A DNA stretch of 20,674 bases from Chloroflexota bacterium (GTDB taxonomy: Bacteria; Chloroflexota; Dehalococcoidia; Lucifugimonadales; Lucifugimonadaceae): assembly GCA_002730795.1 (NCBI GenBank), contig PCAX01000004.1, forward strand, positions 6,871 through 27,544. Direction: 5' to 3'. The position numbers were made by a program, and so were the translations under genes. This document shows, one piece after another, positions 1-7,995 of this stretch; the stretch's first letter is position 1, and every line of letters starts with the position of its first letter. The notes under the pieces are model-generated. The model saw nothing but the letters and a program-made list of their open reading frames with translations, was not told the DNA's origin and searched no databases.

Positions 1-2
1 TG

Positions 3-992
3 AACGAACCTTTGGGACAAGATCAATCAGGAAAAGAAGTATATCTAAGTGATATTTGGCCTTCATCGAAAGAAATTGCCGATACTATTGCAAATTCGCT
101 CAGTCCTGAAATGTTTAAAGAACAGTACTCTTCCGTTTATTCAGGTACGGAGAAATGGAGAGAATTGTCTTCGACAGATGAGGAACTATTTTCTTGGGAC
201 CGAGGATCATCCTATATTCAAGAGCCCCCTTATTTTAAAGAATTTGATGAAAAACCATCAAGACGTTCCAAAATTATTGACGCTAGGGTATTGGTAAGTT
301 TAGGAAACTCAATCACAACTGATCACATATCGCCTGCTGGATCTATTCCCGCTAGTGCCCCATCAGGACAGTATTTATTAGGTAGTGATGTACCTAGACG
401 GGAATTCAATTCGTATGGAGCCCGTCGCGGGAACCACGATATTATGGTACGAGGAACCTTTGGAAATATAAGGCTAAAGAACCTGTTGACTCCTGATTAT
501 GATGGTGATTGGACCGTACACATACCTAGTAATGAGAGAATGCGCATTTATGAAGCCGCAAAATTATACGAAAAAGATCAAATTCCTTTGATTGTTCTTG
601 CAGGAAAGGAATATGGCACTGGTAGTTCGAGGGATTGGGCTGCAAAGGGACCAGCACTTCTTGGGATACGTGCTGTAATAGCGGAGAGTTTTGAACGCAT
701 ACATAGGTCAAACCTAATTGGTATGGGTATAGTTCCATGTCAGTTTATTGACGGTCAAAATGCCAAGTCTCTTGGATTAACAGGGTTAGAAAAATATTCG
801 ATCGAAGGAATTGATTCTGATGTTGAAGTAGGATCGATTCAAAACGTTATTGCAAAAAATGATGATGGCCAAGTAAAGAATTTTAAGGTCTTACTGAGGG
901 TTGATACAGATATTGAGGCTGACTATTACCATAACGGGGGGTTATTGCCCTATGTTCTTAGGCAGATGATTTCAGAAAGTCACTCAAGCTAG
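3..992 (+). CDS. acnA: Aconitate hydratase, C-terminal part (partial at window start)
   Basis: This is the C-terminal 329 residues of an aconitase, which interconverts citrate and isocitrate in the TCA cycle using a 4Fe-4S cluster. The frame is already open at base 3 (N-E-P-L-G), so the TTG at 12 is not the real start and the gene begins left of the window. The fragment opens with NEPLG...VYLSDIWPSSKEI, the linker before the swivel domain. It then shows the aconitase signature LVSLGNSITTDHISPAGSI and the substrate-binding loop GTGSSRDWAAKGP. The cluster-ligand cysteines would lie upstream and cannot be checked. The overall pattern fits the AcnA/IRP1-type monomeric enzyme rather than AcnB. The stop (990-992) lies inside the end of the convergent epimerase gene, giving a 35-bp tail-to-tail overlap. 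The family call is very secure; the acnA symbol is by type. Confidence 0.95.
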   Translation, partial: NEPLGQDQSGKEVYLSDIWPSSKEIADTIANSLSPEMFKEQYSSVYSGTEKWRELSSTDEELFSWDRGSSYIQEPPYFKEFDEKPSRRSKIIDARVLVSLGNSITTDHISPAGSIPASAPSGQYLLGSDVPRREFNSYGARRGNHDIMVRGTFGNIRLKNLLTPDYDGDWTVHIPSNERMRIYEAAKLYEKDQIPLIVLAGKEYGTGSSRDWAAKGPALLGIRAVIAESFERIHRSNLIGMGIVPCQFIDGQNAKSLGLTGLEKYSIEGIDSDVEVGSIQNVIAKNDDGQVKNFKVLLRVDTDIEADYYHNGGLLPYVLRQMISESHSS

Positions 993-1854
993 AGAATTTA
1001 AATTTAAAACCAGCATCAATCAAACCCGATGGAATTATTCTACTGCTTGAAAGAAATAATTCATTTCCCATTTCTCCAAAAAATGTCCTCACTATACTTT
1101 CAGGTATTTTGAACCTTACTTTTTTCGAATAATGTGTTGCCAAAGTATTACAAAAATCTTTTTGCGATATAGGGTGTTTACTGACAATATTAACAGGTCC
1201 GGTAACATCATTTTTTAACAGGAAAAGTATTGCTTCCATAGTATCGATTAAAGAAACCCAAGATAACCATTGCTGGCCGCTACCAAATATGGCTCCAAAA
1301 CCATATTTAAAAGGAAGAGACATTAGAGGTAAAGAACCGCCAGACCAATCAAGAACCATTCCAAATCTGGCGTTTATCACGTTTACACCATTTTTTTTTG
1401 CCGTAGATGATGAATCTTCCCAATTTTTCGCTGTATTGGCAAGAAATCCCGATCCACACTTTCCTGTTTCGCCAGTAATTTCATCAGATGTGTCACCGTA
1501 AAACCCGGTCGCTGATGCAACTATTAACTTTTTGGGAGGGTTAGGTAATTCTGCAATCGAATTTGCTACTAGTGTCGTAGATTTGACTCGGCTATTTTTA
1601 ATTTGTCTTTTTTTTTGTGATGTCCACCGAGGAGAAAGTAGTGAAGCCCCACCGAGATGAATTATTGCGTCAAATCCATTAAATAAATCGGGTGATATTA
1701 TGTTGCGTTCAGGATTCCAATAAACAGTTTTATACGAAGGGTCATTGTATTGTGCTTTCCTGACTAGTCTTGTGATGTCATGGCCAGATTTTGACAGGTA
1801 GGTGGTCAAATTTTTTCCAATGAACCCTGACGATCCAGATATTATTACCTTCAA
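958..1854 (-). CDS. TIGR01777 family (SDR39U1-like) NAD(P)-dependent epimerase
   Basis: This 298-residue extended SDR has an N-terminal Rossmann motif GSSGFIG (residues 7-13), followed by the family's IIHLGGASL and a VASATGFYGD segment carrying the likely active-site Tyr. ARFGMVLDWSGGSLP follows, and a C-terminal DUF1731-type tail (RIIPSGLIDAGFKFKF). These define the TIGR01777/YfcH/SDR39U1 group, whose substrate is not established. Length is normal (about 300). The start is TTG at 1854, the only start codon before an in-frame stop at 1876-1878, with AGGG eight bases upstream. It is the last gene of a minus-strand run, 50 bp behind the RidA-like gene, and its 3' end overlaps the aconitase gene. 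It is probably a housekeeping oxidoreductase; no cluster-specific role can be assigned. Confidence 0.9.
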   Translation of the reverse strand: MKVIISGSSGFIGKNLTTYLSKSGHDITRLVRKAQYNDPSYKTVYWNPERNIISPDLFNGFDAIIHLGGASLLSPRWTSQKKRQIKNSRVKSTTLVANSIAELPNPPKKLIVASATGFYGDTSDEITGETGKCGSGFLANTAKNWEDSSSTAKKNGVNVINARFGMVLDWSGGSLPLMSLPFKYGFGAIFGSGQQWLSWVSLIDTMEAILFLLKNDVTGPVNIVSKHPISQKDFCNTLATHYSKKVRFKIPESIVRTFFGEMGNELFLSSSRIIPSGLIDAGFKFKFSSLSDFLKSSA

Positions 1855-1904
1855 TTGTTCTGCCCTGTGATTACGTTAAATTGAACAATAACTTTGTTTA
1901 AATA

Positions 1905-2552
1905 CTATGTCCTGATTCGTTTTAATTCTTCAGGAGGAAGTGGAAAAACCCATCCGCGATTTTTTATTATGGATCGAGAGAGTTCTGGAGGAATTGCAAC
2001 TATAATCTCTGGTTCTAATGAGAATTGACCAGTGAAACCCCCTATAGCAGATCTTGCGTGGACACCTGAATAGTTTTGATCCGTTCCATTTACCGAAAAC
2101 TCTCCAAGTCCGCCACCGAAAACTGATTGCCATCTAAGTGAAAAGCCATTTACGACAGCTGGACCAGAACCGAAATTTACATCGGTAGATACCACCATTC
2201 CAAGCGCTTTCATAGTATAAAGAACATCATTGAGGTCACCGCCTTCTTTTCCACACGTTAGCGCCCAGTGAAGTCTAGCAATCATTGAATCAGCAATTTG
2301 TTCTGCGGCGTTCTGTCCTTGTTTAACACGTTCTGGGTCATCATTCATTTCACCAGGACCTAAACCCATGCCAGAAAGGTATGTCGTTCCTGATTCGTGG
2401 AAAACCACACTTGCGATGGCGGCACTGTTTAAATCAGCTAGCCAATCACCTTCCGAACCCAAATTTATCCCCAATTTGCTTATCCTGTCGTAAACGTTAA
2501 AATCGCGCTTCAAATGATCAGGTATTATTGAATTTTCATAAAATTTACCCAT
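1905..2552 (-). CDS. RidA (YjgF/YER057c/UK114) family protein, divergent
   Basis: This 215-residue protein has a RidA-like core at about residues 45-190. It shows TTYLSGMGLGPG, a GQNAAEQIADSM helix, GDLNDVLYTMKALGMV, VVNGFS (133-138) and HARSAIG (165-171) followed by EPEIIVAIPPE. RidA enzymes hydrolyse reactive enamine/imine intermediates, and the Arg in HARSAIG sits where the family's carboxylate-binding Arg is expected. It is longer than classical RidA (about 130), with a 40-residue N-terminal extension and an insertion before HARSAIG, resembling the VNG...VFG...HARSA subgroup. The ATG start (2550-2552) has AAGGA eight bases upstream. It lies 51 bp downstream of the TIM-barrel gene, so co-transcription is likely. 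The true substrate is unknown. Confidence 0.82.
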   Translation of the reverse strand: MGKFYENSIIPDHLKRDFNVYDRISKLGINLGSEGDWLADLNSAAIASVVFHESGTTYLSGMGLGPGEMNDDPERVKQGQNAAEQIADSMIARLHWALTCGKEGGDLNDVLYTMKALGMVVSTDVNFGSGPAVVNGFSLRWQSVFGGGLGEFSVNGTDQNYSGVHARSAIGGFTGQFSLEPEIIVAIPPELSRSIIKNRGWVFPLPPEELKRIRT

Positions 2553-2603
2553 TGGGTTATCCTTTTTAAATTAATTGCGGTGGGGCCAACTTATATTTTA
2601 TAG

Positions 2604-3443
2604 CTACATCCCGTATGTGTTCAGCATATCACGTAAAAATTTACTAGCTTTGGGAACGGCTTCTATTTCATTAAGTTCGTCTTGACCTTCATATACCACT
2701 GACATCCATCCATTAAACTCTGCGTTTTTTATAATGGGCATAATCCTATCATAATCTAACCATTTTTCCTTACCGGAATTTATTCTGTATATTTTTGCTC
2801 TAATCTGAACGGCTTTTGGCACAGAAATTCTTATTGATTCATAGAAATCCCAACGGTTGTCGTCTATGCCACGTGTCCCTTTCGATACTCCTGGTGAACC
2901 GCGGTATTGACCGGTATCTAGGATATGAGAATAGTAGGGGCTATTTATTTCCTTCAGTAACTGCATTACTTGATCTCCTGTAGCTGGTACACATCCGTGA
3001 TTATGGTTATGCAATCCCATAACTACATTCTTAGATTCAGAGTAATTTACAACTTCGCGGGTCGCCTCAACCATCCTAGTCCAAACTTCATCCTCATTTT
3101 CATTTTCTGGAACCCATGCGCCAAATGTCCTGACCATCCTTATCCCCATACTCGCTGCTACATCGATCCAGTATTTCATTTGTTTTATTTGGGTATCCAA
3201 TTCGACACCTGTCAATCCAAAGTTATTTGATACCCCTATGTAACAAATTTGCAAACCTTTTTTTTGACACTGTTCTCTTATTTGTTCTAAATAACGTATA
3301 TCAGTTGACTCAAAGTGGCGATGATCGATGTCTATTCCGTCTAATTTGAGTTGATAAGCATTTTCAATAATGCCAAATAAATTTAGGGTTCCTGCATTGA
3401 AAGTATCTCTGTAGGATAGAGATTGAAGCGATAATTTGATCAT
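2604..3443 (-). CDS. Sugar phosphate isomerase/epimerase-like TIM-barrel protein (AP endonuclease 2 family)
   Basis: This 279-residue protein has the xylose-isomerase-like TIM-barrel layout. An early strand ends in DGIDID, LQICYIGVSNNFG follows, and strands carry VVMGLHNHNHG (about 140-150), HILDTGQY (173-180) and SVVYEGQDE near the C terminus. The conserved His, Asp and Glu in these strand ends are the usual divalent-metal ligands of the family. The usual HxKD strand appears altered (VQIRAKIYRI), so the metal site may be atypical. No signal peptide is seen, so it is cytoplasmic. It starts at ATG 3441-3443 and leads a probable three-gene minus-strand unit with the RidA-like and epimerase genes. 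Sugar or inositol isomerisation is the usual activity of relatives; the substrate here is not readable. Confidence 0.82.
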   Translation of the reverse strand: MIKLSLQSLSYRDTFNAGTLNLFGIIENAYQLKLDGIDIDHRHFESTDIRYLEQIREQCQKKGLQICYIGVSNNFGLTGVELDTQIKQMKYWIDVAASMGIRMVRTFGAWVPENENEDEVWTRMVEATREVVNYSESKNVVMGLHNHNHGCVPATGDQVMQLLKEINSPYYSHILDTGQYRGSPGVSKGTRGIDDNRWDFYESIRISVPKAVQIRAKIYRINSGKEKWLDYDRIMPIIKNAEFNGWMSVVYEGQDELNEIEAVPKASKFLRDMLNTYGM

Positions 3444-3470
3444 TTTATTTTATGCTATGTATTTTCCATG

Positions 3471-3490
3471 GAACTCACGGGAACTCACGA
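3471..3490. repeat. Tandem decamer in divergent intergenic region
   Basis: GAACTCACGG is followed directly by GAACTCACGA (9 of 10 identical). It lies between the divergent TIM-barrel and DUF3500 genes, upstream of both. The position suits a regulatory site, but two copies could be chance. Confidence 0.35.
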
Positions 3491-3532
3491 ACGGCCTTGT
3501 AGACTGGTATGAACCCTAAGTTTCAGTTTATT

Positions 3533-3536
3533 GGAG
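3533..3536 (+). promoter_or_regulatory. Ribosome binding site choosing ATG 3543
   Basis: GGAG lies six bases before the ATG at 3543. An upstream in-frame TTG at 3531 would place the site inside the gene, so ATG 3543 is preferred. Confidence 0.6.
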
Positions 3537-3542
3537 ATTAAC

Positions 3543-4547
3543 ATGAAACACAATAAAAAATTATTAACTTACGCTCCCGAGACAGCAAAACTTATGCGAA
3601 GTGCCGCAAGTAACTTCTTGAAACAATTGTCGAGTGCCCAATTAAAAAAAGCCCATTTTGAATTCGAATCTAACCAAGAGCGTTATGAGTGGAATTATAC
3701 TCCCGTGGAACGAGAAGGATTGCTAAAATCAGATATGAATGATCAGCAAGTTTCTTCGGCTCTCGAAATGATGAGAACCGGGTATAGTGTTGCTGGATAT
3801 GATACGGCAACCAAAATCATTAAATTGGAAAACATTTTAGGTGATTGGGAAAGAATTCAAGGAGACCTTTCCCGTTTTAATAGGGATCCTGAACGATATT
3901 GGTTTAGTGTTTTTGGTGACCCCAATGAATTAGACAAACCTTGGAGTTTCAGGGTAGGTGGGCATCATATAGGCCTTATTGCGACGGTTCTAGGTAATGA
4001 CGTTTCGATTTTACCTTTATTTTTTGGAGCTAACCCTAGTGAAATAAAGCACGGTGAAAACAAAGGAAAAAAAACTTTGTTTGAAGAGGAGGAGTGGGCT
4101 AGGGAAATTGTAGTAACTTTACCAGATGGACGCAGAAATCAAGCAATTGTTGACCCTGTAGCTCCACCAGATATCCTAAGCGTTAACTTTAGGGTAGTTG
4201 CTCGGTCATTGACCCCAGATGGAATTCCTTTTTCTCAACTGGAAAACCACTCCCGAGATAAGTTAATAAGGTTGATAAAGCACTATATTTACAGATCAAC
4301 CGATGAATTGGCTGATAATTATTGGAACACAATCGACAGTCAGGGATTTGAAAATACTTTTTTCGCTTGGGCCGGATCTACAAAACCTGGTGAGGGGCAC
4401 TACTACAATATAAAGCATGATAGGTTTTTGATTGAATACGATAATACACAAAATCAAGCTAATCACATTCACTCCGTTTTCCGTGATTATACGCATGATT
4501 TTGGGGAAGACATATTGGCTGACCATTATCGGAACGCGCATGAGTAG
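3543..4547 (+). CDS. DUF3500 domain-containing protein
   Basis: This 334-residue protein matches the DUF3500 family by its order of motifs. An N-terminal helical part carries FLKQLSSAQLKKAHFEF, where relatives have a SL..eqr..a.fpF pattern. Then come W-x-F-R-V-GGHH (about 134-142), SILPLFFGANPSE (155-167) and a C-terminal FAWAGSTKPGEGHYYNIKHDRFLIEYDNTQN segment with HSVFRDYTHDFG. The C-terminal HYYNI...EYDNTQ...HSV.RDY layout is characteristic of the family. The biochemical role is unknown. I see no signal peptide, whereas some relatives are exported. The ATG at 3543 with GGAG is the chosen start. The flavoprotein gene follows 92 bp downstream on the same strand, so the pair may be co-expressed. 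Confidence 0.83.
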   Translation: MKHNKKLLTYAPETAKLMRSAASNFLKQLSSAQLKKAHFEFESNQERYEWNYTPVEREGLLKSDMNDQQVSSALEMMRTGYSVAGYDTATKIIKLENILGDWERIQGDLSRFNRDPERYWFSVFGDPNELDKPWSFRVGGHHIGLIATVLGNDVSILPLFFGANPSEIKHGENKGKKTLFEEEEWAREIVVTLPDGRRNQAIVDPVAPPDILSVNFRVVARSLTPDGIPFSQLENHSRDKLIRLIKHYIYRSTDELADNYWNTIDSQGFENTFFAWAGSTKPGEGHYYNIKHDRFLIEYDNTQNQANHIHSVFRDYTHDFGEDILADHYRNAHE

Positions 4548-4573
4548 CTATTGTTTTAAAGTATAATCACCAA

Positions 4574-4594
4574 GGTTATTCAATTCACATAACC
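4574..4594 (+). other. Small hairpin between DUF3500 and flavoprotein genes
   Basis: GGTTAT and ATAACC can pair across a nine-base loop. No T-tract follows directly, so it is at best a weak terminator or processing site between the two genes. Confidence 0.25.
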
Positions 4595-4639
4595 CTATGA
4601 TTTGTTTACCGTATGGATATCTAATCTTAATGTTTTGCT

Positions 4640-5959
4640 TTGATCAATAATTATCAAAAATCTGAAGATCATGATGTCATTATTGTGGGTTCTGGTCCGG
4701 GTGGTTTAGGAGTAGCAGCTACTTTAGAGGGTTGGCATCCCTATCTATCTGACACTTTGAATTTTAAATTTGGACCAAACATTGATAATATAATACGACG
4801 TTCCCAATCAGATCTGCTTCAATTTAAACCGTCCGAACTTCTTTACCATAATGTAAGACCAATTGATTTTTTCCGTAGATACCATCACCCGGAAAATTAT
4901 TCGTTAAATCCTGATCAGTACAAAATTAAATTTAGTAAAATAAAATCACTGGATTGGTTGATGATAACTTCGGGTAAACCGGGTGGTTTGTGGAACGAAG
5001 TACCCCGTAACCAACTAACTTTGGGACCGTCCTATTGGATGGAATTAGCTCATTATCCTATGAAACAATTTTTTGTTGATTTTGATTTGGATAGGGACCC
5101 TAATGAATTAGGACACAGAGATGACATTATTCTCTATTATGAGAAATTTGTAGAACGTTTCAATTTACATCACAAAATTCGTGGAGGAGAAAAACTGGTT
5201 CATGTGGACAAGGGTGATAATGAACGACGCTTTAAATTAATCGTAGACACAAATTCTTCGCAAAAAGTCTACGAATGTGACTATCTTGTTTTTGCAGTTG
5301 GTCCTAAATCTCAGCCACGTAAACTTCAATGGCAAGATGAGAATAATTCATTCATTTCTAACAACTACACCTACCCGGGTGATTATCCGGGGGATTCATG
5401 TGTGATAGTTGGAGGTGGTAGATCTTCTGATTGGGCCGCAACCGAGTTATACGATGCAGAGAAATTAGTAGTTTATGTAATGCGTCAAGCCAAAGAAAAT
5501 CACTTACGCCTTATAAAAGATTCTCTCCATTTGCCGTATTATCAACGATTGAACGTAATTATGAACAGTCAATCTAACAGGTTTAAAATTATGTACGATT
5601 CTGAAATAAAGCGATTTACGGATGATGGAAACGTTACTGTGATTGATAATAAATCCCAAATAACTTCTGAAATAATAACCGATCATTTAATAGTAGAAAT
5701 TGGCGCATCTGCAAATTACCAATTGCTCAGTAAATGGTTCCCATTAACGCTAATATCCAAACGAGATAACTACAGATTTCAACTTATGCAAATGGTCTGC
5801 AATCAATCAACTTTCGAATCAGTTGATATACCGGGGCTATATCCTGCAGGTTATTTGGCTGAAGGTACCGGTTTGTCCGTAATTGGTTTTCACGCAGGTA
5901 GTTACCTTATAGCAGGAGATATTTATAGGAAAATTAATAAATTTTCCAACGGGGAATAG
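4640..5959 (+). CDS. FAD-dependent oxidoreductase, OSGIN-like flavoprotein
   Basis: This 439-residue protein has two dinucleotide-binding motifs: VIIVGSGPGG (13-22) for FAD and CVIVGGGRSSDWA (254-266) for NAD(P)H. The C-terminal PGLYPAGYLAEG...GFHAGSYLIAGDIY closes the FAD site as in pyridine-nucleotide flavoproteins. Between them, GWHPYLSD near the N terminus and ITSGKPGGLWNEVP...LTLGPSYWMELA (109-136) resemble the OSGIN1/2 subgroup (PGG.W..M....TLS...WMEL) rather than thioredoxin reductase. No CxxC redox pair is present. A monooxygenase-like or quinone-type activity is inferred. The start is TTG at 4640; no ATG/GTG exists in frame after the stop at 4628, and no clear Shine-Dalgarno is seen. 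It follows the DUF3500 gene, and its 3' end overlaps the zinc-ribbon gene by 26 bp tail to tail. Confidence 0.8.
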   Translation: MINNYQKSEDHDVIIVGSGPGGLGVAATLEGWHPYLSDTLNFKFGPNIDNIIRRSQSDLLQFKPSELLYHNVRPIDFFRRYHHPENYSLNPDQYKIKFSKIKSLDWLMITSGKPGGLWNEVPRNQLTLGPSYWMELAHYPMKQFFVDFDLDRDPNELGHRDDIILYYEKFVERFNLHHKIRGGEKLVHVDKGDNERRFKLIVDTNSSQKVYECDYLVFAVGPKSQPRKLQWQDENNSFISNNYTYPGDYPGDSCVIVGGGRSSDWAATELYDAEKLVVYVMRQAKENHLRLIKDSLHLPYYQRLNVIMNSQSNRFKIMYDSEIKRFTDDGNVTVIDNKSQITSEIITDHLIVEIGASANYQLLSKWFPLTLISKRDNYRFQLMQMVCNQSTFESVDIPGLYPAGYLAEGTGLSVIGFHAGSYLIAGDIYRKINKFSNGE

Positions 5960-6293
5960 TACCCCCTTCAGGCCCTCTACTTGACGAATACAAAGTCCTA
6001 GACCGATGAAGTGCGCCACCGTCTTTTTCTGTGTCGGTAATATTTCCGGTGAAAGCGCTCAAAGACGAATTACATACATTGCATTTATCGCTTGAATAAA
6101 TATCGGATAGAGAATGACAAGTATTACAAATACTTTTTGAGGTGGGGGTAGAAACCTCATCTGGGATGGTATCCGATCCGCAATAAGGACAAGATGGAGG
6201 TACTGATGGCACAAAATTAGTGACAATTGTTTTGTTGCAAAAATTACATAGGAACTTCACCGTGTTATTTTTGTTATTACTTCGTTTAGGCAC
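5934..6293 (-). CDS. Small double zinc-ribbon protein
   Basis: This 119-residue protein carries four CxxC knuckles: C16/C19, C35/C38, C56/C59 and C71/C74. They form two consecutive Cys4 zinc ribbons (FLCNFCN...SCPYCGS and ICNTCH...KCNVCNS). The last 40 residues are basic and Ser/Gly-rich without recognisable structure. It starts with GTG at 6293; this GTG overlaps the formate-THF ligase stop within eight bases (6286-6293), a geometry that suggests translational coupling. The 3' end overlaps the flavoprotein gene by 26 bp. Such zinc ribbons bind nucleic acid or protein partners; nothing here says which. I do not recognise a named family. Confidence 0.75.
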   Translation of the reverse strand: MPKRSNNKNNTVKFLCNFCNKTIVTNFVPSVPPSCPYCGSDTIPDEVSTPTSKSICNTCHSLSDIYSSDKCNVCNSSLSAFTGNITDTEKDGGALHRSRTLYSSSRGPEGGTIPRWKIY

Positions 6294-7929
6294 CTAATAT
6301 CCCCGTGATGTTTCCTTCTTCAGTAAGATCTATGTCTACTGCATTTGGATTAGATGGTAACCCCGGTAAAGTAATTATTCCCCCAGCCATGGTTACTATT
6401 TGTTTTGCACCACCTAAAATCTTCAAATCATTTATAGGGAGTACATGGCCAGTTGGAACGCCTCTTAATTTTGGATCAGCCGAAATCGATAAATGGGTCT
6501 TTGCCATACAAATAGGGTAATACCAACCATTATCTGTAAACAGCTTTGCTGTTGTTTTGGTGGTACGTCCCCACTTAACTTCGGACGCCTTATAAAGGGT
6601 TTTACTTATTATGTCGACTTTTTCAATAATCGATGTATTATCTTCATAAAGTAAATTGGGAGTAACTTGTGTCGTTTCACATACACCTGATACAGCTTCT
6701 GCCAGATCAGTCATTCCATTCCCTCCCTCCATAAATCCGCTGGATTCTTCGCAACCTTCCGCTCCATAATGCTTTGATAATTGTTTGATCAATTCTATTT
6801 CGTCTGGTTTATCACTGGGAAATTTGTTTATTGCTACTACAGATGGTAGACCATATAACTTTACTATCCGAATCGCATTCCTAAGGTTTTCTGATCCTTT
6901 TTTTATTGCTTCATTATTTGGTGAGTTAATATCATCTAAAGAAATTCCTCCATGCCATTTTAATCCTTTAACGGTGGTAACAATTACTGCACACTTTGGA
7001 TACCTACCTCCTTGGCGTACTTTAATGTCCATGAATTTCTCGAATCCAAGATCGGCCCCAAACCCCGCCTCAGTTATCACGTAGTCTCCACATTGGCTTG
7101 CCAATTGATCAGCAATTATAGAGGAACAACCATGCGCTATGTTGCCGAATGGACCCATGTGTACAAACGCAGGTTGCCCTTCAGATGTTTGGGCAAGATT
7201 GGGTTTAAGAGCGTCTTTTAGAAGGGCCATCATTGAGCCTACACAATTTGTTTCTTTAGCTAACACGGGTTGTCGATCTTCAGTCCACCCAACTACAATG
7301 TTTTCCAATCTGCTCCGTAGATCAGAATATGAGGTAGCCAGTGCACATATCGCCATAATTTCCGAAGCTGCAGAAATATCAAAACCTGTTTCTCTAAGTG
7401 GTGAATTAAGTTTTCCTCCCAAGCCAGTTGTGATACTTCTAAGAGCCCTATCCTCTGCATCTGTTACCCTTCTCCACGTTATGCCTTGGGGAGTAAATCC
7501 ATTGATTTGTTTCCTGTAAACAGAATTGTCTACCATTGACGCCAAAAGATTATGGGCAGATTCGATGGCATGAAAATCCCCGGTAAAATGTAAATTTATA
7601 TCGACTGATGGTTGCACCGTGGCCCGGCCGCCTCCTGTACCACCTCCTTTATGACCAAAAACCGGTCCAAGAGATGGTTGCCTTATCGTCAGAACTGGAC
7701 GTTTTCCTATTTTTCCTAATCCTTGGGTTAATCCGACAGCTGTAGTCGATTTTCCCTCGCCGGAAGGAGTGGGGGTGATAGCGGTCACAACTACCATGTG
7801 ACTTTTTTGACCATTGATATTTTCAGTTGGAAAATTTGATAATGGTACTTTAGCTTTGTCGTTCCCAAAGGGTTCTATTAACGAATAATCTAACCCTAAA
7901 GTACTTGCTATTTCACGGATTGATTTCAA
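6286..7929 (-). CDS. fhs: Formate--tetrahydrofolate ligase
   Basis: This enzyme joins formate to tetrahydrofolate with ATP, giving 10-formyl-THF for purine, fMet-tRNA or serine/glycine C1 metabolism. At 547 residues it is close to the usual 555-560. Diagnostic motifs are the ATP loop TPTPSGEGKSTT (52-63), the Gly-rich GHKGGGTGGGRATVQPSVD, NLHFTGDFHAI, ITEAGFGADLGFEKFMDIK and the C-terminal GGIITLPGLPSNPNAVDIDL. The start is TTG at 7929, the only start codon between a stop at 7944-7946 and the conserved N terminus; no clear ribosome binding site is visible. It sits between an MFS transporter gene 66 bp upstream and the overlapping zinc-ribbon gene, all on the minus strand. The family call is secure. 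Confidence 0.97.
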   Translation of the reverse strand: MKSIREIASTLGLDYSLIEPFGNDKAKVPLSNFPTENINGQKSHMVVVTAITPTPSGEGKSTTAVGLTQGLGKIGKRPVLTIRQPSLGPVFGHKGGGTGGGRATVQPSVDINLHFTGDFHAIESAHNLLASMVDNSVYRKQINGFTPQGITWRRVTDAEDRALRSITTGLGGKLNSPLRETGFDISAASEIMAICALATSYSDLRSRLENIVVGWTEDRQPVLAKETNCVGSMMALLKDALKPNLAQTSEGQPAFVHMGPFGNIAHGCSSIIADQLASQCGDYVITEAGFGADLGFEKFMDIKVRQGGRYPKCAVIVTTVKGLKWHGGISLDDINSPNNEAIKKGSENLRNAIRIVKLYGLPSVVAINKFPSDKPDEIELIKQLSKHYGAEGCEESSGFMEGGNGMTDLAEAVSGVCETTQVTPNLLYEDNTSIIEKVDIISKTLYKASEVKWGRTTKTTAKLFTDNGWYYPICMAKTHLSISADPKLRGVPTGHVLPINDLKILGGAKQIVTMAGGIITLPGLPSNPNAVDIDLTEEGNITGILGA

Positions 7930-7995
7930 TTTATATTTAGACGTTTAGGTTTTTCACTGTTATAGATGCTACTACTACTTAATCAGAATCGTGAA

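Noticed and set aside
7139..7519. Plus-strand open frame of 126 codons within the fhs region
   Set aside because: It is antisense to the highly conserved middle of formate-THF ligase and has no recognisable features.
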